Below, piece after piece: positions 21,657 to 34,000 of a DNA stretch of 64,000 nucleotides. Under the pieces are notes generated by a model. It worked only from the letters and a program-made list of their open reading frames with translations, was not told the DNA's origin and ran no database searches. Position numbers and translations under genes: made by a program. Location: positions 1 to 64,000 of the forward strand of contig JBBHKE010002081.1 in the NCBI GenBank assembly GCA_037447655.1, written 5' to 3'. Numbering within the stretch: position 1 is the stretch's first letter; every line of letters starts with the position of its first letter. Origin of the DNA: Zygnema cylindricum (taxonomy: Eukaryota; Streptophyta; Zygnematophyceae; Zygnematales; Zygnemataceae).

Positions 21657-21779
21657 GGGTGCGTCTCTATGTACTTCAAACTTAGAGATTTTTTTTTGTT
21701 TTTTAGCGCAGATCCGGCGGACCCGGATTTCGGGTGTCCCTATGTGTACCAAACGAAATTGTCACTTAGGGCGTGACAT
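21657..21779 (+). mobile_element. Left-end fragment of a second Harbinger copy
   Basis: Begins GGGTGCGTCTCTATGT immediately after TTA, inside the right end of the first element. Contains GCGCAGATCCGGCGGACCCG and CACTTAGGGCGTGAC. It is cut off by the 5' LTR of the copia element. The 151-bp array after the copia 3' LTR is probably more of this same copy. Confidence 0.7.
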
Positions 21780-22189
21780 TTATCCTTGTTTTATTTAATA
21801 ACGAAAACTAGCATTCTAGTTTACGTTATTTAGTTAGCTTCTTTATTCCAGTTTACATTATTAAGACAGTTTTCCTTTTATGTTCCTTTAGCTCAATTTA
21901 AAACGTCCAGCTTAGCATCTAGTGCCAGATCCGATCCTAAGCTGTCCACCGCCTATTTAGAGATCTTGTCTCTTGCCCTTTCGGAATTATGTGTCAGATG
22001 ACCTTTCAGGTCATTTACGGTCTCTAGACTTTGAGAAGTCACTTCGTGACATTCTCTTCTCTACTTAACCGTCTAAATCTTTTGTACCAATCACCTTTTA
22101 TTAAAGTAATTTGTTTTGCTCTCTCTTTTGTCCTTTTCACTCTTACTTTCCTTCCTACTTTATCTGCTGCCATGTCATCCCCTACAATA
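21780..22189 (+). repeat. 5' LTR of copia element (5'-truncated)
   Basis: 410 bases aligning without gaps to 26527-26936. The equivalent of 26484-26526 is missing. The last 18 bases are the first six codons of gag (ATG at 22172). Upstream of that ATG the frame is open from 22031, so a longer N-terminus is formally possible. Confidence 0.88.
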
Positions 22190-25100
22190 GGTTATGGGCC
22201 TTTCAATGCTAATACCGTTGCTAAATTTAATGGCTCGGATTTGTACGGATGGAAATATCAAATCGAGCATCTTTTTCGTCGCGAAAAACTCTGGTCCATT
22301 ATTAACGGTAGTGAGGCTGAGCCCTCCAACGCTGCTACCAAACCTGCGTGGCTTCTCCGAAATGAGGAGGCTCACTCTCGATTGGTTCTAGCTCTTGAAT
22401 CTACCCAACTTGACCTAATCCGCGACGCACTCTCGGCTCATGACGCATGGACATTGCTGTCCAATGCTTACGAAGTTAAATCCTGGTCTAACAAACTTCT
22501 CCTTCGTCGGCAGTTGAACAACTGTCAGAAACTGCCAACCGAATCTATTCAACAGTTTGTTCACAATGTCAAGTCTATTGCCGGCCGACTCAAAAGTATT
22601 GGTGCTACAGTTTCGGAGGAGGATATAATTTCCGCGATCCTAGGAGGCTTACCTACCTCCTACGCTGCATTCATTTCATCTATTGACAACTCTTCTATAG
22701 TCGTCACCATTCCGTCACTGACTGCCGCCCTGGTCCACGAAGAAACTAAGCAAAATCTTTCACCGGTTCTTGGTGTCGCTCTGGTAGCCATCACTCCGTC
22801 TAACCGGCCACCTAAGACGTCTTCTTGTCGTTATTGCCGTGAGATCACTCACGTCATCGACGACTGCCCGGCTCTTCGACGAAAACTCGAACGACAAGGA
22901 GGATCTGATCGTACAGGAGGACGTGGAAGGAACAATATGTGCGGTCCTTATCATGGTCACGCCTCAACGCCCGAAGCTATCTTTCCTCATTCCCAAGAAT
23001 ATTTTGTGCCGACAAATCCTTTCATCCATTCCCCAGGGTACGACCAAAATATGATCGGTGATACTCCACAGGTGACCCCGGTCGCCCAACCGTACCATCA
23101 TTACTTATACGGTGAAGCAATCCCTCCTCCAATTCTAAATGTCCCTATTACTCCGCCACCTGTTCAATATCCTTCCCACCCACCGGATTACGGATTCGCT
23201 CTTGCCACATCAGCAGTCTCACATTTATATTCCCCTATGCCGACCGATTCATGGATCGTGGACTCTGGCGCTTCACATCACCTCTCCTCACGCTCCGATT
23301 GGTTCACATCCATATCGCCTCTTCGTCCTCCTATGACGATCTTGCTGGGCAACAATGCCGCTTTAACTGCCACTCACCATGGCCAAATCTCCACTACCGG
23401 TTTTCCCAACGCCAAGACAACAATCACTCTCTCTCATGTACTGTTCGTCCCCGGTCTCAAAAAGAATTTGTTTTTTGTTGGAGCCGCACTTAATCAAGGC
23501 GCCACAGCTGTCTTTTCTACTACCACTGTCGCTTTTCTTTCCCCACACAAGTCTCAAGTGGGACTTGGCATAAAATCAGGATCAATCTATATCCTGTCGA
23601 ACTTCCAATCCGTTGGATACGCCAACACGGCCACATCCTCATCTTCTCACACATTTGCGAAATGGCATCTTCGATACGGTCACCTGTCCTCTTCCAGCCT
23701 CCATTTATTAAGCAAAGGCCTTGTCACTGGCCTTGACTCATTTACCAACAAAAACCTTGATTTTTGCTCAGGATGCGTCGAAGGCAAATTGACTCGACCA
23801 TCCTTTCCGTCCAGCAAATCCAAATCTAACGGTCCCCTGTCATTAATCCACTCTGACCTTTGTGGCCCGATGTCAGTAAACAGCCACACTGGAGCACTCT
23901 ACTTTGTTACATTCATTGACGATGCAACCCGATTTTGCCATCTTTTCCTCCTACGTCGAAAATCTGACACCTTTCAAATATTCCAACAGTACAAATCATT
24001 GGTTGAAAATTCCCTTGACTGCCACATAAAATGTCTCAGAACTGACAACGGCGGGGAATACTTCTCTACCGAATTCTCCAATTTTCTAACCACTCACGGA
24101 ATAATTCACCAATCAGCTGTTCCTAACACCCCACAACAGAATGGAGTTTCGGAGAGGTACAACCGTACAGTAATCAACATGGCACGTTCCATGCTGCACT
24201 TTGCCAAACTGCCCACCATTTTTTGGGCAGAATCCGTTATGACTGCTAATTATTTACGAAACCTCTGTCCCACCTCCGCCCTTCCAGGTGTCACCCCTTA
24301 TGAAGCCTGGACAGGCATAAAACCGGACGTCTCTCATCTTCGAATATTTGGCTGCAACGCTTGGGTTAAAAACCTTACGCTGGCTAGAAAATGGCATAGT
24401 CGGGAAAAATCCGGAGTTCTTGTCGGTTACTCGACAGAATCTAAGGCTTATCGAATTTGGCTCTCAGAAGAACGCCAAGTTATCTTAAGCCGTGACGTCA
24501 TCTTCAACGAAACTCCACTCCTTCTCAAACTCACCACTTCCTCAACCGGCTCTTCCCCTACTCCCCCCCTCTCCATTTCCCAAGCCGAAACTTCACCCTC
24601 TTCTCTCTCAGTCATTTCCTTACCTTCTTCCAACCCCTCACCATCCCTCCCCTCTCTATCTCTCACTTGTTCACCTTTACTCAGATCAACATCTGCAAAT
24701 CTCTTATCATCCAATCCCCTGCCAATCCATCGCACAGTCTTCGACCCTTACTCCCTCTCCCCCATAAATCCCGTTGCTTCACCATATGTCATCCCGCCAG
24801 CCTCGCCTGCGGCTCCTTCTTCTGAAGCTCCTCTTATCATTCGCGGAAGTGAACGCATCCACGAGAAACAACTTCGCCAAAATCATGGCACTGCCGACAT
24901 TGCCAATATTGCCACCATTCCTGTTCCTCTATCATTTTCTGCAGCCATGGCTAGTCCAGACGCTCCTTCTTGGAAATCTGCTACAGATGCAGAGTTTGCC
25001 TTTTTGCAGAAAAATGGGACTTGGAAACTCACCTCTCTCCCTCATGGCCGAAAGGTCATCAAGTCGAAGTGGGTCTTTCGTGTCAAGACAAAGGCAGACG

Positions 25101-26470
25101 GCACAGTGGATCGCTACAAAGCTCGTTTCGTTGAAAAAGGATTTTTGCAAACGGAAGGTGTGGATTTCAATGAAACCTACGCACCCGTCGCAAAATTTAC
25201 CTCAATTCGTATTATTCTTTCACTTGCTGCTGCTCGCGACTAGAACATCCATCATATGGATGTTCAAACTGCCTTCCTTTATGGCAAATTGGACGAGGAG
25301 ATCTTTATCCGCCAACCTGAAGGCTACATCTCGCGTGGAACAGAACACCTCGTGTGCAGGCTCCTCAAATCTCTCTACGGTCTGAAACAAGCCCCTTGGG
25401 TCTGGAATAAGCACTTGGAAGCCGTTCTCCTCAAGGAAGGATTCCTCAAGCTTGATGCAAATTTTGGTCTCTTCCTTCGAGGTAAATCTGAGTCTCTTAT
25501 TATCTTAGTCATTTATGTTGATGACCTTCTTCTAGCCAGCCCCTCTCTTCCCCTCATTCACTTGGTCAAAACTATGCTTAATCTTCATTTTTCCATGACT
25601 GATTTGGGAGAGGTAGAATACTGTCTCGGTATTTTTGTTGGTCGAGACCGCCCTTCCAAAACTCTCTACCTTTCTCAGGAAAAATATATCACTGAAATTC
25701 TCACCCGTTTTTCCATGTCAGACTGCAGTCCTATATCCACTCCTTTAGATCCCAATGTGAAACTCATTAAAAACTCTGGTGGGCCTGTCCACAGAGCTAC
25801 TCATGATTTATATCGATCCATTGTGGGCAGCCTGATGTATGCTATGACAGGCACCCGCCCAGATTTAGCTGTAGCTGTCGGACAGCTCAGTCAATTTGTC
25901 TCTAACCCCACAGATGACCATCTCCTTGCTGCAAAGAGGGTTCTCCGGTACCTCCAGGGTACTAAATCCCTCAAGCTCACCTTCTCTGGTTCCTCCTCCC
26001 CCGATCTAGTTGGCTTCTGCGATGCTGACTGGGGGGGCGATTTGGACTCCCGCCGCTCCACCACCGGTGTTTGCTTCGGCCTTAATGGCGCTCTCATCTC
26101 TTGGGCGTCCAAAAAGCAACCCACAGTTGCCCTATCCTCTACTGAAGCGGAGTACATGGCCGCGGCTCATGCCACCAAAGAGGCTCTGTGGCTTCACGGT
26201 CTTCTCGCCAACCTCCACTTTCCTCGCCCCTCTGCCACTATCATTTTCAGCGACTCCCAGGGCGCCCTTGCCCTCATGGGTAACCCGGTTCATCACCGAC
26301 GAACGAAGCATATCAACATTCAATATCACTTCACTCGTGATGCTATTGCCGCTGGCCAGGTTACCTTCAATTATTGTTCCACCGCCCGGCAACTGGCCGA
26401 TTTCCTCACCAAGGCTCTTCCTCGGCCTCAGTTTGAACAACATCGCCACTCCTCTGGCCTTCGCTTCTAA
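22031..26470 (+). pseudogene. Copia gag-pol polyprotein with one in-frame stop
   Basis: Polyprotein for particle formation, cleavage, integration and reverse transcription. The likely start is Met at 22172 (residue 48 of the open frame). Residues below count from 22031. The UBN2-type gag is followed by a CCHC zinc knuckle (CRYCREITHVIDDC, 266-279). The protease is DSGASHH (Asp411). The integrase has an HHCC-like zinc region (HLRYGH...CSGC) and a catalytic triad Asp609, Asp672, Glu708, exactly D,D(35)E. RT has the YVDD box in the downstream part. RNase H has DADWGG, STEAEYMA and DSQGAL. One TAG stop at 25241-25243 interrupts RT right after LAAARD, and the same frame continues beyond it to 26470. 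No frameshift is seen. Non-autonomous as it stands. Confidence 0.9.
22190..22200 (+). promoter_or_regulatory. Half-tRNA primer binding site, GGTTATGGGCC
   Basis: Complementary to the anticodon stem-loop region of initiator tRNA-Met (GGCCCAUAACC). Drosophila copia and yeast Ty5 use this internal-fragment priming rather than the tRNA 3' end. It starts at the LTR border, as a PBS must. Here it is also coding (Gly-Tyr-Gly-Pro, codons 7-10 of gag). Confidence 0.75.
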
Positions 26471-26471
26471 C

Positions 26472-26483
26472 AAAGCGGGGGGG
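26472..26483 (+). promoter_or_regulatory. Polypurine tract
   Basis: AAAGCGGGGGGG immediately before the 3' LTR start TGTTGG at 26484, overlapping the end of the pol frame (stop at 26468-26470). Serves as the plus-strand primer. Confidence 0.85.
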
Positions 26484-26936
26484 TGTTGGACTTAGCCCTT
26501 TGTCATAAGCTTTCCCTTTCTTTCAGTTATCCCTGTTTTATTTAATAACGAAAACTAGCATTCTAGTTTACGTTATTTAGTTAGCTTATTTATTCCAGTT
26601 TACATTATTAAGACAGTTTTCCTTTTATGTTCCTTTAGCTCAATTTAAAACGTCCAGCTTAGCATCTAGTGCCAGATCCGATCCTAAGCTGTCCACCGCC
26701 TACTTAGAGATCTTGTCTCTTGCCCTTTCGAAATTATGTGTCAGATGACCTTTTAGGTCATTTACGGTCTCTAGACTTTGAGAAGTCACTTCGTGACATT
26801 CTCTGCTCTACTTAACCGTCTAAATTTTTTGTACCAATCACCTTTTATTAAAGTAATTTGTTTTGCTCTCTCTTTTGTCCTTTTCACTCTTACTTTCCTT
26901 CCTACTTTATCTGCTGCCATGTCATCCCCTGCAATA
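26484..26936 (+). repeat. 3' LTR of copia element (453 bp)
   Basis: Starts TGTTGG and ends GCAATA; noncanonical TG...TA ends, as in the other copia family here. Contains the same ATG plus five codons at its end. Confidence 0.9.
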
Positions 26937-27630
26937 CTGTGATGTCGGATGACGTAAAAAAAAGCACTCCCACAAACAAGCTTCCGTCAAATTCACCATA
27001 TATAGCGTGGTTAATGCGTGAAATTTCAAAACTGTACTAAAAATGAAAAATGTTTTGTTTCTTTTAGAATGTTTGATTTATATTAACTGTGATGCTGGTT
27101 GAAGTAAAAAAAAAGCACTCCCACAAACAAGCTTCCGTCAAATTCACCATATATAGTGTGGTTAGTGCCAAAAATTTGAAAACTGTACCAAAACAGAAAA
27201 ATGTTTTCTTTCTTTTAGAATGTTTGATTTTTATTTACTGTGATGTCGGATGACGTAAAAAAAAAGCACTCCCACAATCAAGCTTACGTCAAATTCACCA
27301 CAAATAGTGTGGTTAAAGCGTGAAATTTCAAAACTGTACTAAAACAGAAAAATGTTTTCTTTCTTTTAGAATGTTTGATTTGTATTTACTGTGATGTCGG
27401 ATGACGTAAAAAAAAAGCACTCCCACACACAAGCTTCCGTCAAATACCCATAAATAGTGTGGTTAATGTGTTAAATTTCAAAACTGTACTAAAACAGAAA
27501 AATGTTTTCTTTCTTTTAGAATGTTTGATTTGTATTTACTGTGATGTCGGATGACGTAAAAAAATAGCACTCCCACAAACAAGTTTCTGTCAAATTCACC
27601 ATAAATAGTGTGGTTAGTGCCACAAATTGC
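26937..27630. repeat. Second block of the 151-bp array (~4.6 copies)
   Basis: Same unit as 19638-21115. Begins mid-unit at CTGTGATGTCGG, directly against the copia 3' LTR, and ends mid-unit at a C-run. Probably the array of the second Harbinger copy. Confidence 0.88.
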
Positions 27631-27690
27631 CCCCCCCCCCCCCCCCCCCCCAACTTGGGGCGTTGGGGGGGGGGGGGGGGGGGGGGGGGG
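27630..27690. repeat. C22 / G26 homopolymer pair
   Basis: 22 C, then a 13-base spacer, then 26 G: a perfect snap-back palindrome. Such paired homopolymers are often collapse or extension artefacts at a read or gap edge. Confidence 0.85.
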
Positions 27691-27714
27691 TTTGAAAAAA
27701 AAAATTAAAATTTT

Positions 27715-27832
27715 CATTTTCGATATATCGCGATAATTTGGTTTTCGATATATCGAAGCGATATATCGATTATCGGGTACCTGAAATTCGATATATATCG
27801 AATATCGGCAAAAGGTCCTCGATACCCAACAC
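27715..27832. mobile_element. Fragment of TATCG-rich MITE family
   Basis: Repeated CGATATATCG motifs ending in TCGATACCCAACACTA, the right terminal repeat of a family also found at 47662-48065 and 62088-62492. The left end is missing at the homopolymers. Confidence 0.6.
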
Positions 27833-28008
27833 TAGTATTTACATAGATATACACACATAAAACTGATCATACTCGTGTTGCAAATCTGTTACAAACAAAA
27901 ATGATTCCCCGATTTCTTTCTCAATTGGAGTAGATTTCTTGTATTTCCTAAAACCCTAACTTTAAATTGCCAGAAATAATCCTCAATAATTACTGGTTAA
28001 GGGCGTAC

Positions 28009-31000
28009 CTTGCAAACCGTACTACTGGGAGATTCAATTTATCGGTAAAACGGACCACCTTCCCAAGAGCCCCATTACAAAGCCCTTCTTTTACAGAAAT
28101 ACTCTGCAAAATCCAATTCAAAAGATTGAATTCCAATTAATAATTTTAAAACTTTTTCTTTCAGATTCAGCAACAACACGAATACAGCTAACATAGAACC
28201 ACCATTGTAAAACGGAAATTAAGCTCAGAAAATAAATAAAGAGAAGTTATATGTCATGATGTTATAAACATGTAGAAAATTCAGTTTCTATAGAGGTGAG
28301 CTCGTTTTTTTACTAAAACAAGTTCTAATATAGCAGAATAAGTTTTCAAAAAAAACTGTGAGCTAAGTGACATCTGAGTGAGAATTGTTGCGCGTGAAAA
28401 TTTAGGCAAATCGCAAAAGTGAATAAAAACAAACATTGCTAAAAACAAATTTTCACATCGCAAAAGTGAATAAAAACAAACATTGGTCAAAGCGGCAAAT
28501 TAATCTCAACAGAGAATCTCGATCACCAGAAAAAGCTATTGGCTAAAATTTAAGAGTTGCAAAACAAACGTGATTTGAAGGAGTGAAGGACAAAAAATAA
28601 AGATGGCAAAAACAAAGGATGAACCTCAACAAAATCCCTAACAACCCAAAACATAAAGAGATAAGTAAATGGGAGGTACTTTACCCTCAACAAAACGACC
28701 TGAGCTCCCTCCTTGAGCTCCAAGACGTCTTTTGCCGGACAAGATGACTGCGGAATTAAAAAAAAAGAAAACATAATGGAAATTTTGATTACTTAAAATC
28801 AAAAAACCGTAGATACAGAAAATCAAAGGTTACAGGTTTGCGCTGCGAGTTTAAAAGGAGAAAATAAAGGCGCGAAAGAATAAGCATTAAGAGTAGATTA
28901 TATTTTCCTGGATTACATCAGTATGAATAGTATATGACATAATGGACTGACAAATAGTATGGATGAACAGTGGAAGTAACCAATTTTCGAATTTAGCGTT
29001 CTAAACCACAAAAAAGATAAACAGTGGTCCTGTTGATTCACATACGGAAAAAAAGGGCTTACTTCCATTTTCTTTGTGATGTACAGTAATCACATCAAAT
29101 GCATGTAAGACTCAAACAATCGGCACCCAAAATTATCATTGTCCACTCTAATTAGACTGGAGGGACCGAAGGAAATTGGCGATCTTATTACACATATTTA
29201 AAAAAGAAAAAGGAAAAAAACGGGTCTAAGGTCAGGATTGTCGGCCAAGACAAAAAAAATATAACACATGTCATCGAACTTAGTTCGGCAATTGTTAAGT
29301 TCTTTTTTACAATATCAATGAAAAATAGTTTTTATCCATAGAATCTTATTCGATCAACTTGAATTCACTGTCAAAAAATCAAACTTAAGATTTAGGTCTG
29401 AAACTCCATCATGTAAATCTTGACGAAGAAATGAAACCAAACACCCTAAAAAAACCAAATAGACTTGGAAACTGACAGAAGGTCTGATTTGATAACTGCA
29501 CCCATTCAAATACGATCCTTATTCTTCACTAAGTAGACTCATTGATGAACTTGCAAATTCCAATGTTGAGAGAGTCACCTTCAAAAGATGAAGCGCAGAA
29601 CCACCACCACCAAGATCCTCGTCTTTTGCAACAAAAGTTTGCGATTTTCCTGGTAATAAGTTCAAATTTCTCTCATTCTCCTCTTTAACGACATCCTACA
29701 CTCGGCAAATTTACACACAACATAATCTACTATTAAACTCCATGATTTCGGATAATCCCTTTGCCCTTCGAAACAGAAAGGCATTCACAAAATTAGAAAA
29801 CTAGAATAGAGAGAAATTGCACAGCTTACATTTCTAAAGCAGAAACTGGCGTGCTGTACTAAAATATTGCGGCACCAACTATTGTGCAAGATAAGTTAAA
29901 GGGAAAGAGGGAGAGAGGGGGAGAGAGAGAGGGAGAGGAAAGAAGGAGAAGGAGAGGAGAGGGAGAAGAAGGGAAGGAAGAGGAGAGGGAGAAAGGAGAA
30001 GGGAGAAATTATGAACAGAAAGTTTAAACAAAACATTATTTCAGCTGAAGGTGAACGCCGGTACGTTGAAAACTGCAAATTAAAGCAAAAGAACCGGTCA
30101 AGGAAATTTAAACCAGATTTGAATTGAACCTCTTATAATTTGATCCAGATTTGATTTGAACCTCTTAGAGTTGAGCCAAAAAGATTTAAAATTCCCATAA
30201 ATTCAGCCAGACGTGAACTTCTTATGATTTGAACCAGATATGATCTGAACCTCTTCCCACGTGAACCAGATTTTAATTGAGCCTCTTATAACCAGATGTG
30301 ATTTAAACCTCTTACTTTGGGTCGTCTTGACGAAATACGGATCTTAAAACAACAGCAAATGGAACACATTGTCGCCAACAAATCGCTTCAAAACAAAAAA
30401 ATTGTGATTGCACTTCCCGTTTGGCGGGTGGCAATTGATGAAAATCTCCTGCAATATATAAAAAAGAAGATTTAAAACCGTCCAAAACTTTGGATGTTAG
30501 CTTTGGATTTAAAACTTTAGCCAAATTTTGGATATGAACCTTCTCCAAATTTTGGACTTAAACTTTCTCCAATGGATGTGAAACTTTGGATTTGAACTTT
30601 CCCCAAATATTGGATTGGAACTTCCCAAACTTTATTTGAACTTCCGCTAACTCCCAAATTAAAGTGCCCATACGTCAGTGGCCTAGAATGTTTTGTGAAA
30701 TAGTCATGTACACACATTACATTTGCTCGTTTGGACTTATGGTGCAAGTTATAAACATTCAACATTCACTATCGAATTTGATAGCATGTTAATTACAAAG
30801 TGTTAGTGACAATAGGTGTCACCTTTTAACAACCTAAAAAACAACGTGCTTCTCTCAAGTTATACTGTATAGTTCAGAAATATAAACGGTCAATAATCAA
30901 GAATAATAGGTCATACCAATAGTAGTCACATGCAATAGAAGTGACATGCAATCTTCAGGACAAGCTTCAAAAACTCGTTTGCAGTGAACATATGCCCATA

Positions 31001-34000
31001 TCCAACAAAAAGTTACATTACAAGTATTTAAAATTTGCTCACAACCTCTCATTTAGACTATTAAATCAAGAAAAGGTAACACACTATGGCGTTCTCAGTT
31101 CAAATCCTGGCTGGTCCATTTTCATGAATCAGATATAAAGACAACAGATGTTACATTTCTATTTATATGATGTTACATTGATTGTCATCAACAAAAACAG
31201 ATAATGTTTTACATGGAAATGAGAATCACCTAGGAAAAAGACAGAATGTCTTGAATAGGAATAAAAAGCATTCAAGACTAGACATAATGTCTTGAAAAAG
31301 AAGAGCCTTGTTTAGAAAATAAGGCAGAATGTCTTGAATAGGAATAAAAGGATTGCTTGGAACTATCTCTTATACCCAACGAACTCACCACATAGAATCA
31401 GTTGAATACCACCAAAAGGAAGATTGTTTCCACGAACTTTCCGTGCCACATGTTCTAACTGTAAAAGTTCCAAAAGCAGCAACACTAATCACTGTTAATT
31501 ACTTCACAAACCCTGTGCCATCAAAATTGGATTTGTTTTACAAATAAAATACAAATCATGCCAAAAAAAAGGGGGGGGAGGGAAGAGGGAGGAGCCTTAA
31601 TATTTACTATACTTTTTACTTCATTTTTGTATCCAACAGACTTGTTTTTCCTAAACAATTATGCAAGGTTGATAGTAAAATGCGCTGACAATCGATTTTG
31701 TCAAGGGTTCTACAATTCGCCAGTGAAACTCAAAAAAAAAACCATCTAATAACTCTAAACCCTGTAGAAATTCAACCAAGACTACATGCAAACTGTAAGT
31801 ATCCGGTAAGTTTTTAAAAATCTTCATTAAATTGTCATTGATTTTATTAACGCGTTAGTTTTCGACTAGCACCTTATCAAAATCTGCAAATACCCAATAA
31901 GTTATCAACAATATTCATTAAGTTGTCATATAATTTTATTAACTTATTAGTTTTAAAATTGCACCTTGTCAAAAGTGCTTGCATCGAGCATCGAAATATC
32001 GTCGATAATCAAAACTTTACATCTTCTCCATCTTTCCGAGGCAGAACGCCTTTTTGCTCTCTCAACAAGTTCCTCTATTGGGGCATCAAGAACGCCAATA
32101 CCTGAAAACAGAAAACACAAAAAAAGCAAACATACATACATTAAGAAAAAGAAAAAAAATCGACCAACTATAAAAAAGAAAAATAATAAACAATAAAAAT
32201 AGGGAAACACTTTTTGCAAGCACGATTTTCGGTCGCCCAAGCGCTTGTGGCCGCAAGCACAAATGAGTACAAAAAATTTTCAAACTCGAAACAAACTGAC
32301 GAAAAAAAATATTCACTACCATGCTTTTGTGGTTTCTGAAAACGGGTCTCAAGACCGGCTAAAATAAACTAACAAGTGCAACTGAGAAATAGAAATAAAA
32401 GTATCCAGTGTCGGCATGACTTTGCTGTGATCCCGTTAATGATAGTAAATGGGAACGTAGGAACAAAAATATTTGAGGGTAAACTGAAACAATGAAACAT
32501 AGAAACAAAGGACGTCGACGCAAAAATTTTAGCTGGTCGTGGGATCAACAGGTGGGTTTTCAGGAGACAAAGGTAATCAACTTTTTCAAGTTTTTGCCGT
32601 CAGTTTGTGCCAAGTTTATCCCCTAAAAAACCCTTTCGAATTTTATACGCATTTGTACTTGCTGCGGTTACCCTTTGCGTGGAGCATAAATCATGCTTGT
32701 GACGAGAGTTTTCCTAAGCAATAAATATAAAAAATACCAATAAATAATAAAAAGTAAAGAAAACTAAATCGGACAATCACATTATTCTGGCTGAAAACCT
32801 TTGAAGAAGTCTTTGACAACTTTCTCGTCTTTTGTGAAATACAGAGAGATACAAGACAGCCTGAAAAAGAAAATGACAACACGAGCAAAACTACGATTTT
32901 TTGAGGGGAAAGCAGTTATTCTTTTTTGAGTTATCTAATCAACCAGAACAAATTCACCGATGAAGGATTCCTTGGAAATAGAAACTGTCACCCTCATATA
33001 ACCTTATAATGGTTACTGAAATAACTTTTTTGGGCTATGACTAGACTTAAAAAAGTTGAAAACAAATTCTGCAAAATGGAAGATAGTGACATTGAAATTC
33101 CCTAATTTGTTTAGGAAAAAAAATTGAAAAAAATACCTGCAAAATGGAAGATAGTAGTACCCTGCAATTGACATGCAGCCAATCCTGAAAGAACACACAC
33201 AAACACATACAAAAAAAGAAAAAAAAATCAGCAAAAACTATGCAGGAAAATAAAAAGTAGTTGCTTTAAACGACAGTGTTTGCTAAACACTAAACAATAT
33301 GTCCTCAAGGTAAAATCATTAATTAAATAAGGATTCGACAAACGAACATCCTTTTCCTATTTTAATCAGTAGGGATAAGGCATTTCAACATTCAGGGACC
33401 GCCCTCAAAAAAAAAATTGAATGCAAAAATTAAGCACATCTACCCAAAAGAAAAAAAAGGCAAAAGTAAGCGACAGTTTGTTTACGATCTCACACATTCT
33501 AAAATGATGACGTTTTTCAAATGAATGCGGTGACAAAGTTCTTACAAAGCGATCCATTGTTAAAATATGAGTTTCTTGGGGATATGTTGAATCAGGCCAA
33601 AGACAAAATACAACAATCAGACCAGCAGCGACTAAGGTATCCTCGTAACAGAAACTTTCATTTTCACTGACTACATAGACCAATTATCATAAAGATAGGC
33701 CTTCCGACAACATTTATAAAACAAAATGACAAATGATTTGCTTCTGAAAGAGGAAAAAAACAAATGATAGTCCACTATTATGTGAACAAACTATAGTGTG
33801 GACTATATTTGCAACATACACGCATGTTGACAATGCTAGTCAACACAATTTCTTTCTCAGATCAGACTACATCCACATAAAATTGTGTTATGTACTGAAG
33901 GAATGGTTTCCCTCAAAAAACCACCAACTAGACTTTGTTCAGAATTAAATTGTTCTTTAGTAACAACGGTTGCATTTTGTTATGAAAAGAAACCATTTGA

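Larger units (their letters stand above)
21780..26936 (+). mobile_element. Ty1/copia LTR retrotransposon, nearly complete
   Basis: LTRs at 21780-22189 and 26484-26936, a primer binding site at 22190-22200, one gag-pol frame and a polypurine tract at 26472-26483. Domain order gag, protease, integrase, RT, RNase H defines copia. By eye the two LTRs differ at about 8 of 410 aligned positions (~2%), so the insertion is not very recent. The left LTR lacks its first 43 bases. The flanks do not match (Harbinger left end on one side, 151-bp array on the other), so no target-site duplication is visible and the locus was rearranged. Confidence 0.92.

Noticed and set aside
22175-25414. Minus-strand and shifted-frame ORFs within the copia element
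   Set aside because: Shadows of the gag-pol frame; none has conserved motifs.
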